Part shown: piece by piece, positions 24,463 through 32,002 of the stretch
Position numbering within the stretch: the stretch's first letter is position 1
How the letters are laid out: each line of letters begins with the position of its first letter
Assembly: GCF_000720455.1 (NCBI RefSeq)
Contig: NZ_JOAK01000001.1
Span: 248,001 to 312,000, forward strand
DNA: 64,000 nt
Reading direction: 5' to 3'
DNA from: Streptomyces virginiae
Lineage (GTDB): Bacteria; Actinomycetota; Actinomycetes; Streptomycetales; Streptomycetaceae
The notes under the pieces: model-generated
What the model was told of the DNA's origin: nothing
Database searches by the model: none
What the model saw: the letters and a program-made list of their open reading frames with translations, nothing else
Made by a program: the position numbers and the translations under genes

Positions 24463-25478
24463 CGACGGTGGCGGCGAAGTCCGCGAAGACGGGGGCCAAG
24501 CCCGCGACGATGGCGCAGGCCCTGACGCGGGCGATGCGCGACGCGATGGCCGAGGACCCGACGGTCCACGTCATGGGCGAGGACGTCGGGACGCTGGGCG
24601 GGGTCTTCCGCATCACGGACGGCCTGGCGAAGGAGTTCGGCGAGGACCGCTGCACGGACACTCCCCTCGCGGAGGCCGGGATCCTGGGCACGGCCGTCGG
24701 CATGGCCATGTACGGGCTGCGGCCCGTGGTGGAGATGCAGTTCGACGCCTTCGCCTACCCGGCCTTCGAGCAGCTGATCTCGCACGTGGCGAAGATGCGC
24801 AACCGCACCCGCGGCGCCATGCCGCTGCCGATCACCATCCGCGTGCCGTACGGCGGCGGCATCGGCGGCGTGGAGCACCACTGCGACTCCTCCGAGGCGT
24901 ACTACGTGGCCACGCCCGGCCTGACGGTGGTCACCCCGGCGACCGTGGAGGACGCGTACGGGCTGCTGCGCGCGTCGATCGCGAGCGACGACCCGGTGGT
25001 CTTCCTGGAGCCCAAGCGGCTGTACTGGTCGAAGGCCGACTGGTCGCCGGAGGCCCCCGCGGCCGTCCCGGGCATTGGCAAGGCCCTCGTCCGGCGGACC
25101 GGCACCAGCGCCACCCTGATCACCTACGGCCCGTCGCTGCCGGTCTGCCTGGAGGCGGCCGAGGCGGCCCGCGAGGAGGGCTGGGACCTGGAGGTCGTCG
25201 ACCTGCGCTCCCTGGTCCCCTTCGACGAGGAGACGGTCGTGCAGTCCGTACGCCGCACCGGGCGCGCGGTCGTCGTGCACGAGGCCGGCGGCTTCGGCGG
25301 GCCGGGCGCGGAGATCGCCGCCCGTGTCACGGAGCGGTGCTTCCACCACCTGGAGGCCCCGGTGCTGCGGGTGACGGGCTTCGACATCCCGTACCCGCCG
25401 CCGATGCTGGAGAAGTACCACCTGCCCGGAGTCGAGCGGATCCTGGACGCCGTGGCCCGCCTGCAGTGGGAGAACTGA
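24459..25478 (+). CDS. bkdB1: Branched-chain 2-oxoacid dehydrogenase E1 beta subunit (operon 1)
   Basis: E1 beta subunit, 339 aa, forming the alpha2-beta2 decarboxylase with the product of the preceding gene. Family segments G-E-D-V-G-T-L-G-G-V-F, D-T-P-L-A-E-A-G-I-L-G, R-V-P-Y-G-G-G-I-G-G-V-E-H-H and H-E-A-G-G-F-G-G are visible. It starts with GTG overlapping the E1 alpha stop (GTGA) and its stop shares one base with the E2 ATG. Confidence 0.93.
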   Translation: MTTVAAKSAKTGAKPATMAQALTRAMRDAMAEDPTVHVMGEDVGTLGGVFRITDGLAKEFGEDRCTDTPLAEAGILGTAVGMAMYGLRPVVEMQFDAFAYPAFEQLISHVAKMRNRTRGAMPLPITIRVPYGGGIGGVEHHCDSSEAYYVATPGLTVVTPATVEDAYGLLRASIASDDPVVFLEPKRLYWSKADWSPEAPAAVPGIGKALVRRTGTSATLITYGPSLPVCLEAAEAAREEGWDLEVVDLRSLVPFDEETVVQSVRRTGRAVVVHEAGGFGGPGAEIAARVTERCFHHLEAPVLRVTGFDIPYPPPMLEKYHLPGVERILDAVARLQWEN

Positions 25479-26818
25479 TGCCGCAGGTCATGGAATTCAA
25501 GCTGCCGGACCTCGGTGAGGGTCTGACCGAGGCCGAGATCGTGCGGTGGCTGGTGGCGGTGGGCGACGTCGTCGCCATCGACCAGCCGGTCGTCGAGGTC
25601 GAGACGGCCAAGGCGATGGTGGAGGTGCCCTGCCCGTACGGCGGCGTGGTCACCGCCCGCTTCGGCGAGGAGGGCGAGGAGCTGCCCGTCGGCGCCCCGC
25701 TGATCACCGTGGCGGTGGGCGCGCAGTCGATGCCCGCCGGCGCCGACGAGTCCGCCGGGGCCGAAGCCTCCGGCGAGGCTCCGCGGCCGCTGATCGGCTA
25801 CGGCTCGGACCACTCGCGCCCGGCGCGTCGGCGACGGGTGCGACCCGTCACCGCCGCGGTGTCGGCGTCGCCGGTCACGGCCCCGGTTCCCGTAGCGGTG
25901 GCTCCGGCCGCCCCGGCCGCCCCGGCCGCTCCGGCTGTTCCCGCCGGGCCGGTGCCCGTCATCTCACCGCTGGTGCGCAAGCTCGCCAAGGACCACGGGG
26001 TGGACCTGCGGGCGCTGCACGGCACCGGGCCGGAGGGCCTGATCCTGCGGGCCGACGTCGAGGCGGCCCTGGCCGCACTGCGGGAGCCGGCCCCGGCCGC
26101 CGCCACCGCGGCGGTCGCGGTGGCGGCGCAGGGCGAGCGGATCCCGCTCAAGGGGCTGCGGGGAGCGGTCGCCGAGAAGCTGTCGCGCAGCCGCCGGGAG
26201 ATCCCGGACGCCACCTGCTGGGTCGACGCGGACGCCACCGAGCTGATGGCGGCCCGGGCCGCGATGAACGCGGTGGGCGGGCCCAAGATCTCGGTGCTCG
26301 CGCTGCTGGCACGGATCTGCACGGCCGCGCTGGCCAAGTACCCGGAGCTGAACTCCACCGTGGACCTCGCGGCCAAGGAGATCGTCCGGCTCCCGTCGGT
26401 GCACCTGGGCTTCGCCGCGCAGACCGAGCGGGGCCTGGTGGTCCCGGTCGTCCGGGACGCGCAGGGGCGCAACCCGGAGTCGCTGTCGGCGGAGTTCGCG
26501 CGGCTGACCGAGCTCGCCCGCTCGGGCAAGCTGGCTCCGGCCGACCTGACGGGCGGCACCTTCACCCTGAACAACTACGGGGTGTTCGGGGTCGACGGCT
26601 CCACGCCGATCGTCAACCACCCGGAAGCGGCGATGCTCGGCGTCGGCCGGATCATCGACAAGCCGTGGGTCCACGACGGGCAGCTGGCGGTGCGCAAGGT
26701 CGTCCAGCTGTCGCTGACCTTCGACCACCGGGTCTGCGACGGCGGCACGGCGGGCGGCTTCCTGCGCTACGTGGCGGACTGCGTGGAGTCCCCGGCGGTC
26801 CTCCTGCGCACGCTGTAG
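25478..26818 (+). CDS. bkdC1: 2-oxoacid dehydrogenase E2, dihydrolipoamide acyltransferase (operon 1)
   Basis: E2 core, 446 aa. An N-terminal lipoyl domain (residues 1-80) has the modified lysine in E-T-A-K-A-M-V-E. A Pro/Ala linker leads to the peripheral-subunit-binding domain at about 165-200 (S-P-L-V-R-K-L-A-K-D-H-G-V-D-L). The C-terminal catalytic domain carries the active-site D-H-R-V-C-D-G-G. Only one lipoyl domain is present. No E3 lipoamide dehydrogenase gene follows; the shared cellular E3 is presumably used. Confidence 0.94.
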   Translation: MPQVMEFKLPDLGEGLTEAEIVRWLVAVGDVVAIDQPVVEVETAKAMVEVPCPYGGVVTARFGEEGEELPVGAPLITVAVGAQSMPAGADESAGAEASGEAPRPLIGYGSDHSRPARRRRVRPVTAAVSASPVTAPVPVAVAPAAPAAPAAPAVPAGPVPVISPLVRKLAKDHGVDLRALHGTGPEGLILRADVEAALAALREPAPAAATAAVAVAAQGERIPLKGLRGAVAEKLSRSRREIPDATCWVDADATELMAARAAMNAVGGPKISVLALLARICTAALAKYPELNSTVDLAAKEIVRLPSVHLGFAAQTERGLVVPVVRDAQGRNPESLSAEFARLTELARSGKLAPADLTGGTFTLNNYGVFGVDGSTPIVNHPEAAMLGVGRIIDKPWVHDGQLAVRKVVQLSLTFDHRVCDGGTAGGFLRYVADCVESPAVLLRTL

Positions 26819-26849
26819 CCGTGCGGCGCGGGGACGGGGCTCGGAGACC

Positions 26850-26895
26850 GGGGCTCCGCCCCGGGCCCCGCGCCCCGAACGCCGGCGGGGCTGGA
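26850..26895. repeat. Interspersed GC-rich repeat, copy 2
   Basis: Begins GGGGCTCCGCCCCGGGCCCC and ends GCCGGCGGGGCTGGA. It lies between converging bkdC1 and quinone oxidoreductase genes, and continues into a hairpin GGGCTGG-ATTT-CCAGCCC. It probably terminates both transcripts. Confidence 0.8.
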
Positions 26896-26909
26896 TTTCC
26901 AGCCCGGCC

Positions 26910-27887
26910 TCACACCGTGAGCAGCAGTTTGCCCACGTGGGCACTGGATTCCAGCACCCTGTGCGCCTCGGCGGCATCCCGCATCGGGAAGGTGGCGTGG
27001 ACCACCGGCCGCACCCGGCCGGCGGCCACCAGCGGCCATACGTGTTCCCGCACGGCGGCGACGATCGCCGCCTTCTCCTCCAGCGGCCGCGCCCGCAGCG
27101 ACGTGGCGGTGATCGCCGCCCGCTTCGCCAGCAGCGCCCCGAGGTTCAGCTCGGCCTTCACCCCGCCCTGGAGCCCGATCACCGCGAGCCGGCCGTTCAC
27201 GGCCAGGGCGTCCACGTTCCGGGAAAGGTACTTGGCGCCCATGATGTCCAGGATCACGTCCGCCCCGGCCCCGCCCGTCGCCTCCCGCACCGCCGCCACG
27301 AAGTCCTGCTCGCGGTAGTCGATGAGGACGTCCGCGCCCAGCTCCTTGCAGCGGGCCAGCTTCTCCGGGCCGCCGGCCGTGACGGCGACCGTCGCGCCCA
27401 CCGCCTTGCCCAGCTGGATCGCCATCGTCCCGATGCCGCTGGCCCCGCCGTGCACCAGCAGGGTCTCGCCGGGGCGCAGTCCGGCCACCATGAACACGTT
27501 GGACCACACCGTCGTGACGACCTCGGGCAGGGCCGCCGCCGTCACCAGGTCCACGCCCGCCGGGACCGGCAGCAGCTGCCCGGCCGGCACGGCGACCCGC
27601 TGCGCGTAGCCGCCGCCGGCCAGCAGGGCGCAGACCTCGTCGCCCACCGACCAGCCGGAGACCCCCGCCCCGATCGCGGCGATCCGTCCGGAACACTCCA
27701 GCCCCGGATGGCGCGAGGCGCCGGGCGGCGGATCGTAGAAGCCCTGCCGCTGCAGGACGTCGGCGCGGTTCACGGCGCTCGCCGCGACCTCGACGAGGAC
27801 CTCGCCCTCGCCCGGCACCGGATCGGGTACGTCGGCCCAGACGAGGGCCTCGGGGCCGCCGGGCTGCTCGATGGTGATCGCATGCAT
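26910..27887 (-). CDS. NAD(P)H:quinone oxidoreductase (zeta-crystallin/QOR type, MDR family)
   Basis: Medium-chain reductase of 325 aa without the zinc ligands of alcohol dehydrogenases. The substrate domain begins M-H-A-I-T-I-E-Q-P-G-G-P-E-A-L. The nucleotide motif is H-G-G-A-S-G-I-G-T-M-A-I-Q-L near 145-160, typical of the NADPH-dependent QOR and TP53I3-like group. It likely reduces quinones or similar electrophiles. The gene stands alone, 26 bp after the channel gene on the opposite side of its start. Confidence 0.9.
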   Translation of the reverse strand: MHAITIEQPGGPEALVWADVPDPVPGEGEVLVEVAASAVNRADVLQRQGFYDPPPGASRHPGLECSGRIAAIGAGVSGWSVGDEVCALLAGGGYAQRVAVPAGQLLPVPAGVDLVTAAALPEVVTTVWSNVFMVAGLRPGETLLVHGGASGIGTMAIQLGKAVGATVAVTAGGPEKLARCKELGADVLIDYREQDFVAAVREATGGAGADVILDIMGAKYLSRNVDALAVNGRLAVIGLQGGVKAELNLGALLAKRAAITATSLRARPLEEKAAIVAAVREHVWPLVAAGRVRPVVHATFPMRDAAEAHRVLESSAHVGKLLLTV

Positions 27888-27913
27888 GGCCCGGAGGCTA
27901 CGCCACGGCGCGG

Positions 27914-28981
27914 CTACTCGGCAGGACCCAGCGTCGTCTTCGGAGCGGTGGACGGCGCCGCCCGCACGATGGTGATGAGACGGTCCGTCAGCTGGAGCGG
28001 GCTCGCGTGCGGATCGTCGTACGGGAGCAGCCGGTGCCCGCGGAGCACGTTCACGACCAGGTCGTCGGTGTCGCGCACCGACTTGCCGACCTCGGCCTTG
28101 CGGACGGGCCGTTCGATGAGGTCCAGGCCGCTGCCCTGCTGGATCAGGTCCTCCATCACGGTGCCCGCGCTCGGGCTGAGCACCGAGAGGCCGAGCAGCC
28201 TGCCGGCGGCGCTCGCGCTGGTGATGACCGCGTCGGCCCCGGACTGGCGCAGCAGCGGGGCGTTCTCCTCCTCGCGCACCGCGGCGACGATCTTCGCCCC
28301 GCGGTTGAGCTGCCGGGCCGTCAGCGTGACCAGCACCGCCGTGTCGTCGCGTTGGGTGGCGATGACGACCTGACGGGCCTTCTGGAGCTCGGCGCGGAGC
28401 AGTACGTCCGAGCGGGTGGCGTCGCCGACGACGCCCGTGAACCCCTCGGCGTTGGCCATGTCGATGACCTTGGCGCTGGGGTCGACGACGACGACCTGTT
28501 CCTTGGAGAGGCCGGTGGCCAGCAGCGTCTGCAGGGCCGAGCGGCCCTTCGTGCCGAAGCCGACGACGACCGTGTGCTCGCGCAAGTTCTTCCTCCAGCG
28601 CTTCAGCCGCCACTCTTCCCTCGTCCGTTCCGTCAGGACTTCGAGGGTGGTACCGACGAGGATGATCAGGAACAGCACGCGCAGCGGCGTGATCAGCATG
28701 ATGTTGATCAGTCGTGCGCTGTCGCTGTAGGGGACGATGTCGCCGTAGCCGGTCGTCGACAGCGTCACCGTGGCGTAGTAGAAGCAGTCGAGGAGATCGA
28801 CCGTCTCGTTGGCGTTGTCGTGGTAGCCGTCGCGGTCCAGCCACACGATGAAGACCGTGAGGAAGAGGACGAACAAGGCCATCAGCAGGCGCTTGGCGAC
28901 CTGCCGCAGCGGATGTTCGACGATGCGCTTGGGCAGCTTGATGCGGCGGGAGACGAGCTTCTCGTCGGCCCCGCGGGCCAT
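27914..28981 (-). CDS. Two-TM potassium channel with RCK/TrkA-N domains
   Basis: Ion-channel protein of 355 aa. Two membrane helices at about 28-48 and 85-105 flank a pore loop with the K+ selectivity sequence T-T-G-Y-G-D. The cytosolic RCK part has a Rossmann-like TrkA-N domain (V-V-V-G-F-G-T-K-G-R near 135) followed by a TrkA-C-like domain. It opens K+ flux in response to a cytosolic ligand. The start M-A-R-G-A-D-E-K is used; an upstream ATG within the parS site (M-F-H-V-K-L-P) would add twelve residues but has no spaced ribosome-binding site. Confidence 0.9.
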   Translation of the reverse strand: MARGADEKLVSRRIKLPKRIVEHPLRQVAKRLLMALFVLFLTVFIVWLDRDGYHDNANETVDLLDCFYYATVTLSTTGYGDIVPYSDSARLINIMLITPLRVLFLIILVGTTLEVLTERTREEWRLKRWRKNLREHTVVVGFGTKGRSALQTLLATGLSKEQVVVVDPSAKVIDMANAEGFTGVVGDATRSDVLLRAELQKARQVVIATQRDDTAVLVTLTARQLNRGAKIVAAVREEENAPLLRQSGADAVITSASAAGRLLGLSVLSPSAGTVMEDLIQQGSGLDLIERPVRKAEVGKSVRDTDDLVVNVLRGHRLLPYDDPHASPLQLTDRLITIVRAAPSTAPKTTLGPAE

Positions 28982-28998
28982 GGCGTCCTGTCCGGGCA

Positions 28999-29012
28999 GT
29001 TTCACGTGAAAC
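28999..29012. promoter_or_regulatory. parS (ParB-binding) site overlapping the moeA stop codon
   Basis: GTTTCACGTGAAAC is a perfect 14-bp match to the parS core. It lies across the last codons and TGA of moeA, 17 bp upstream of the K+ channel start. The protein ends Cys-Phe-Thr because of the site. Confidence 0.88.
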
Positions 29013-30294
29013 ATCCTCCCGAAGCCCACGGCAGGTCGAGGACCTCCAGCTCCTGTCCGGACCGGGCGCCCTTGGGCGGCACGACGGCCAGCGCGTCCGC
29101 GGCCGCCACCCCGCGCAGCATCGCGGGGCCGTGGTAGCGCAGCGGTACGGCGTGCTCGTCGTCGAGCCGGACCGGAACCAGCCGGGTGTCGTACGGGTGG
29201 CCCGGTACGTCGCCCCGCACGGGCGCCGTGTAGCGCGGGCGCGGGCGGCGGCCCGCGAGGGCGCGCAGCAGCGGCTCGGCGAGGGTCAGCAGCCCGGAGA
29301 CGGCGGCGAGGGGGTTGCCCGGCAGCCCGACCACGTGGCGCCCGTCGGCCCGGTCGCCGATCCGCGCGAGCAGCATCGGGTGCCCCGGACGGACCGCGAC
29401 CCCGTCGACGAGCAGCCGGGCACCGGCCTTCTCCAGGACGGGGTGGACGTGGTCGACGGGACCGGAGGCGGTGCCGCCGGTGGTGACCACGACGTCGGCG
29501 GTGGACGTGGTGACGGCCTCCAGCAGGGCCGCGGCCCCCTCGGGGTCGTCGCCGAGCGTCCGGGTGCCGGTGACCTCGGCGCCCAGACGCGTGAGCCAGG
29601 GCTCCAGCATGGGGCTGAGGGCGTCGCGGATCAGCCCGTCGTGCGGGCGTCCCTCGGTGAGCAGTTCGTCGCCCAGCACCAGGATCTCCACGCGGGGGCG
29701 GGGCCTGGTGGTCAGCTCGTCGTAGCCCGCGGCGGCGGCGAGGCCGAGCACGGCGGGGGTGACGAGCGAACCCGCGGGCAGCAGCAGATCCCCCGAGCGG
29801 CACTCCTGACCGCGCGGGCGGATGTCCTGGCCGGTGACGACGGGCCGGCCGGCGAAGAGCTGCCCGCCCGCCTCGTCGCAGTGCTCGCTGCGGATGACGG
29901 CGGTGGTGTCGGCGGGGATCCGGGCGCCGGTGGCGATCCGGACGGCCTCGCCGTCGGCGAGGGGCTCCGGCAGGCCGGAGCCGGCCAGGACGCCACCGCC
30001 GGCCCGGACGTGCCACGGGCCGGGGCCGGCCACGGCCCAGCCGTCCATGGCGGAGGTGTCGAAGGACGGCAGGTCGGTCAGCGCGTCCAGGGAGGCGGCC
30101 AGCACCTCGCCGAGGGCGTCCGCGAGGGGCACGTCGTGGGTACGGGCCCGCACACCGGCCCCGGCGTGCGCGGCGACGTCCCGGGCCCGCGGCCAGGAGA
30201 CGGCCCGGTGGCCGCCCGCGTCGCCCTCCGGCGAGCGGCTGACCAGGGCCAGGGCCTCGTCGAGGGCCTGCTCGGCGGAGTTCGTGGGGGTCAT
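29002..30294 (-). CDS. moeA: Molybdopterin molybdenumtransferase MoeA
   Basis: Enzyme of 430 aa that inserts molybdate into adenylated molybdopterin. Family segments are visible: S-F-D-T-S-A-M-D-G-W-A-V near 80, R-I-A-T-G-A-R-I-P near 120, L-G-D-E-L near 240 and T-T-G-G-T-A-S-G-P-V-D near 300. Its ATG overlaps the stop of the MobA-like gene by four bases. The pairing of a MoeA with a nucleotidyltransferase for molybdenum cofactor supports both calls. The last four codons lie within a parS site. Confidence 0.94.
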   Translation of the reverse strand: MTPTNSAEQALDEALALVSRSPEGDAGGHRAVSWPRARDVAAHAGAGVRARTHDVPLADALGEVLAASLDALTDLPSFDTSAMDGWAVAGPGPWHVRAGGGVLAGSGLPEPLADGEAVRIATGARIPADTTAVIRSEHCDEAGGQLFAGRPVVTGQDIRPRGQECRSGDLLLPAGSLVTPAVLGLAAAAGYDELTTRPRPRVEILVLGDELLTEGRPHDGLIRDALSPMLEPWLTRLGAEVTGTRTLGDDPEGAAALLEAVTTSTADVVVTTGGTASGPVDHVHPVLEKAGARLLVDGVAVRPGHPMLLARIGDRADGRHVVGLPGNPLAAVSGLLTLAEPLLRALAGRRPRPRYTAPVRGDVPGHPYDTRLVPVRLDDEHAVPLRYHGPAMLRGVAAADALAVVPPKGARSGQELEVLDLPWASGGCFT

Positions 30295-31166
30295 CCCGAG
30301 CCGTTCTCTCCGGCGGAGGCGTCGGCCTCCGCCTCGGCGGCCCAGCGCAGCGCCAGGTCGGCGGCCTTGCGGGAGGCCTCGGCCACGGCCCGGGCGGGGT
30401 CGGCGCCGGTGGCGGCGGCGTGGGCGGCCGCGTAACCGACCAGGAAGGTGGTCAGTGGTGCGGCGGGCCGGGCGACGCCGTGGGCGGCGTCCCGGGCGAG
30501 GTCGAGCAGGGTCTTGGTGTCGACGGCGAGGTCGATGCCCAGCTCGTTCTTGACGGCGGTGATCCATTGGTCCAGCACGGTTCCATGCTCCCTGATCCGG
30601 GCGCGGGCGACGGCGAGATCGTCCCAGGTGTCGCAGTCGAAGGCGGCGAGGGGCTGCGCCGCGACGGGAGCCAGCTCCAGTTCCGCGGTGAGCGCGCGCA
30701 GCGGGAGCCCGGCGAGGCCGCCGTGCTCGGTGGCGAGCAGCGCGATCTCACGGCGCAGGGGCTCGGCCCGGTAGGCGGCGACCAGCGGCTGGTCACGGCC
30801 GTCGGCATCCCGCAGCATCGCCCCGTCGGTGCGGTGCGCGTCGGGCGCGGCCAGCAGGGCCCGTACGGTGTCCCCGTCCAGGAACGGCAGGTCCGCGGAG
30901 AGCACGAGGACCAGTTCGGCGGTGGTGTCGCGCAGCCCGGCGTCCAGCGCGGCGACGGGGCCGCCCCCGGGCGGGTCCTCGCGGGTCCACCGCACGGGGC
31001 GCGCGGTGGGCCGGCGGCCGCCGACCACGACGGTGCGCAGGGCGTCCGGGCAGGCGTCGAGGACGCGGTCGAGGAGCGCCCGCCCGCCGACGCTCAGCGC
31101 GGGCTTGTCCGCCCCGCCGAGTCGCCGAGCGGCGCCGCCGGCCAGCACGATCGCGTCGTAGCTCAT
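30291..31166 (-). CDS. MobA-like NTP transferase fused to DUF6457
   Basis: Protein of 291 aa. Residues 1-185 form a MobA-type nucleotidyltransferase with L-A-G-G-A-A-R-R-L-G-G-A-D-K-P and the metal-binding S-A-D-L-P near 95, expected to add GMP to molybdenum cofactor. Residues about 195-290 are a separate helical DUF6457 domain starting L-D-Q-W-I-T-A-V-K-N-E-L-G. This fusion recurs in actinomycetes. The ATG at 31166 is preferred because a CATACT -10-like element lies seven bases upstream (leaderless); an ATG two codons earlier is possible. Confidence 0.85.
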   Translation of the reverse strand: MSYDAIVLAGGAARRLGGADKPALSVGGRALLDRVLDACPDALRTVVVGGRRPTARPVRWTREDPPGGGPVAALDAGLRDTTAELVLVLSADLPFLDGDTVRALLAAPDAHRTDGAMLRDADGRDQPLVAAYRAEPLRREIALLATEHGGLAGLPLRALTAELELAPVAAQPLAAFDCDTWDDLAVARARIREHGTVLDQWITAVKNELGIDLAVDTKTLLDLARDAAHGVARPAAPLTTFLVGYAAAHAAATGADPARAVAEASRKAADLALRWAAEAEADASAGENGSG

Positions 31167-31248
31167 GCCCATGAGTATGCGCGGACCATGTCCCGGGCGA
31201 TGACACCCATTCACCGGGGGGTTGTCCCGCGGGTGCGGCGCCACTGCC

Positions 31249-31293
31249 GGGGCTCCGCCCCGGACCCCGCGCCTCGATCGCCGGCGGGGCTGA
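31249..31293. repeat. Interspersed GC-rich repeat, copy 3
   Basis: Starts GGGGCTCCGCCCCGGACCCC and ends GCCGGCGGGGCTGA. It lies between the MobA-like gene and the terminator of bpa. Confidence 0.8.
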
Positions 31294-31316
31294 CGGACCG
31301 GCGGGGCTGAAAGCCG

Positions 31317-31358
31317 GCGGGCCCGGTCCCGCGCCCTGGGGCGCGGGACCGGGCCCGC
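31317..31358. terminator. Strong hairpin terminator after bpa
   Basis: A perfect 19-bp stem (left arm 31317-31335, right arm 31340-31358) with loop CTGG lies 22 bp past the bpa stop. It has no U-tract, as is usual in Streptomyces. Confidence 0.8.
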
Positions 31359-31380
31359 TCGTTCTGCTGACCGCCGGAGG

Positions 31381-31920
31381 CTAGAGGTACGGGCCCGAGC
31401 GGATCGCGCCGTGGCCGCCGTCGTCCTCGTCGTCGTGGGGACCGCCCGGCGGCAGGGCGCGGCGCATCTGCTCCAACTGCGCCCGCGCGGCCATCTGCTG
31501 CGCGAACAGAGCGGTCTGGATGCCGTGGAAGAGGCCCTCCAGCCAGCCCACCAACTGGGCTTGCGCAATGCGCAGTTCGGCCTCGGAGGGGATGGCCTCC
31601 TCGGTGAACGGGAGGGACAGGCGCTCCAGTTCCTCCACCAGCTCGGGCGCCAGGCCGTCCTCCAGCTCCTTCACGGAGGCGGCGTGGATGTCCTTGAGCC
31701 TGACCCGGCTCGCCTCGTCGAGGGGCGCGGCGCGTACCTCTTCCAGGAGTTGCTTGATCATGCTGCCGATCCGCATGACCTTGGCGGGCTGTTCGACCAT
31801 TTCCGTCACCGGGACCTCGCGCGACTCGTCATCGGCGTCGCCGACCGCCGTCCCGTCCTGTCCCACGATCAGGACGTGCGGGGGACTGTCCTGCGACCGT
31901 TCACTCCTCGGCATCTCCAT
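31381..31920 (-). CDS. bpa: Bacterial proteasome activator Bpa (PafE)
   Basis: ATP-independent proteasome ring activator, 179 aa. The central helical bundle covers about 40-155 (P-A-K-V-M-R-I-G-S-M-I-K-Q-L-L-E-E and A-Q-L-V-G-W-L-E-G-L-F-H-G-I-Q-T-A). The extreme C-terminus S-G-P-Y-L is the HbYX-like tail that docks into the 20S proteasome and opens its gate. In mycobacteria it feeds damaged proteins for degradation. Start M-E-M-P-R-S is used; an upstream GTG six codons earlier is possible. Confidence 0.93.
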   Translation of the reverse strand: MEMPRSERSQDSPPHVLIVGQDGTAVGDADDESREVPVTEMVEQPAKVMRIGSMIKQLLEEVRAAPLDEASRVRLKDIHAASVKELEDGLAPELVEELERLSLPFTEEAIPSEAELRIAQAQLVGWLEGLFHGIQTALFAQQMAARAQLEQMRRALPPGGPHDDEDDGGHGAIRSGPYL

Positions 31921-31957
31921 GCCGTCATTCTCTCGCACACCTTCGCTCTCACTCGGT

Positions 31958-31997
31958 GTGCCCCCGTACAGGCGTGATCCACCCTGTACGGGGGCAC
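31958..31997. terminator. Hairpin terminator of the ABC exporter operon
   Basis: Arms GTGCCCCCGTACAG (31958-31971) and CTGTACGGGGGCAC (31984-31997) form a perfect 14-bp stem just after the permease stop. It also separates this operon from the bpa promoter. Confidence 0.8.
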
Positions 31998-32002
31998 CGG
32001 AC

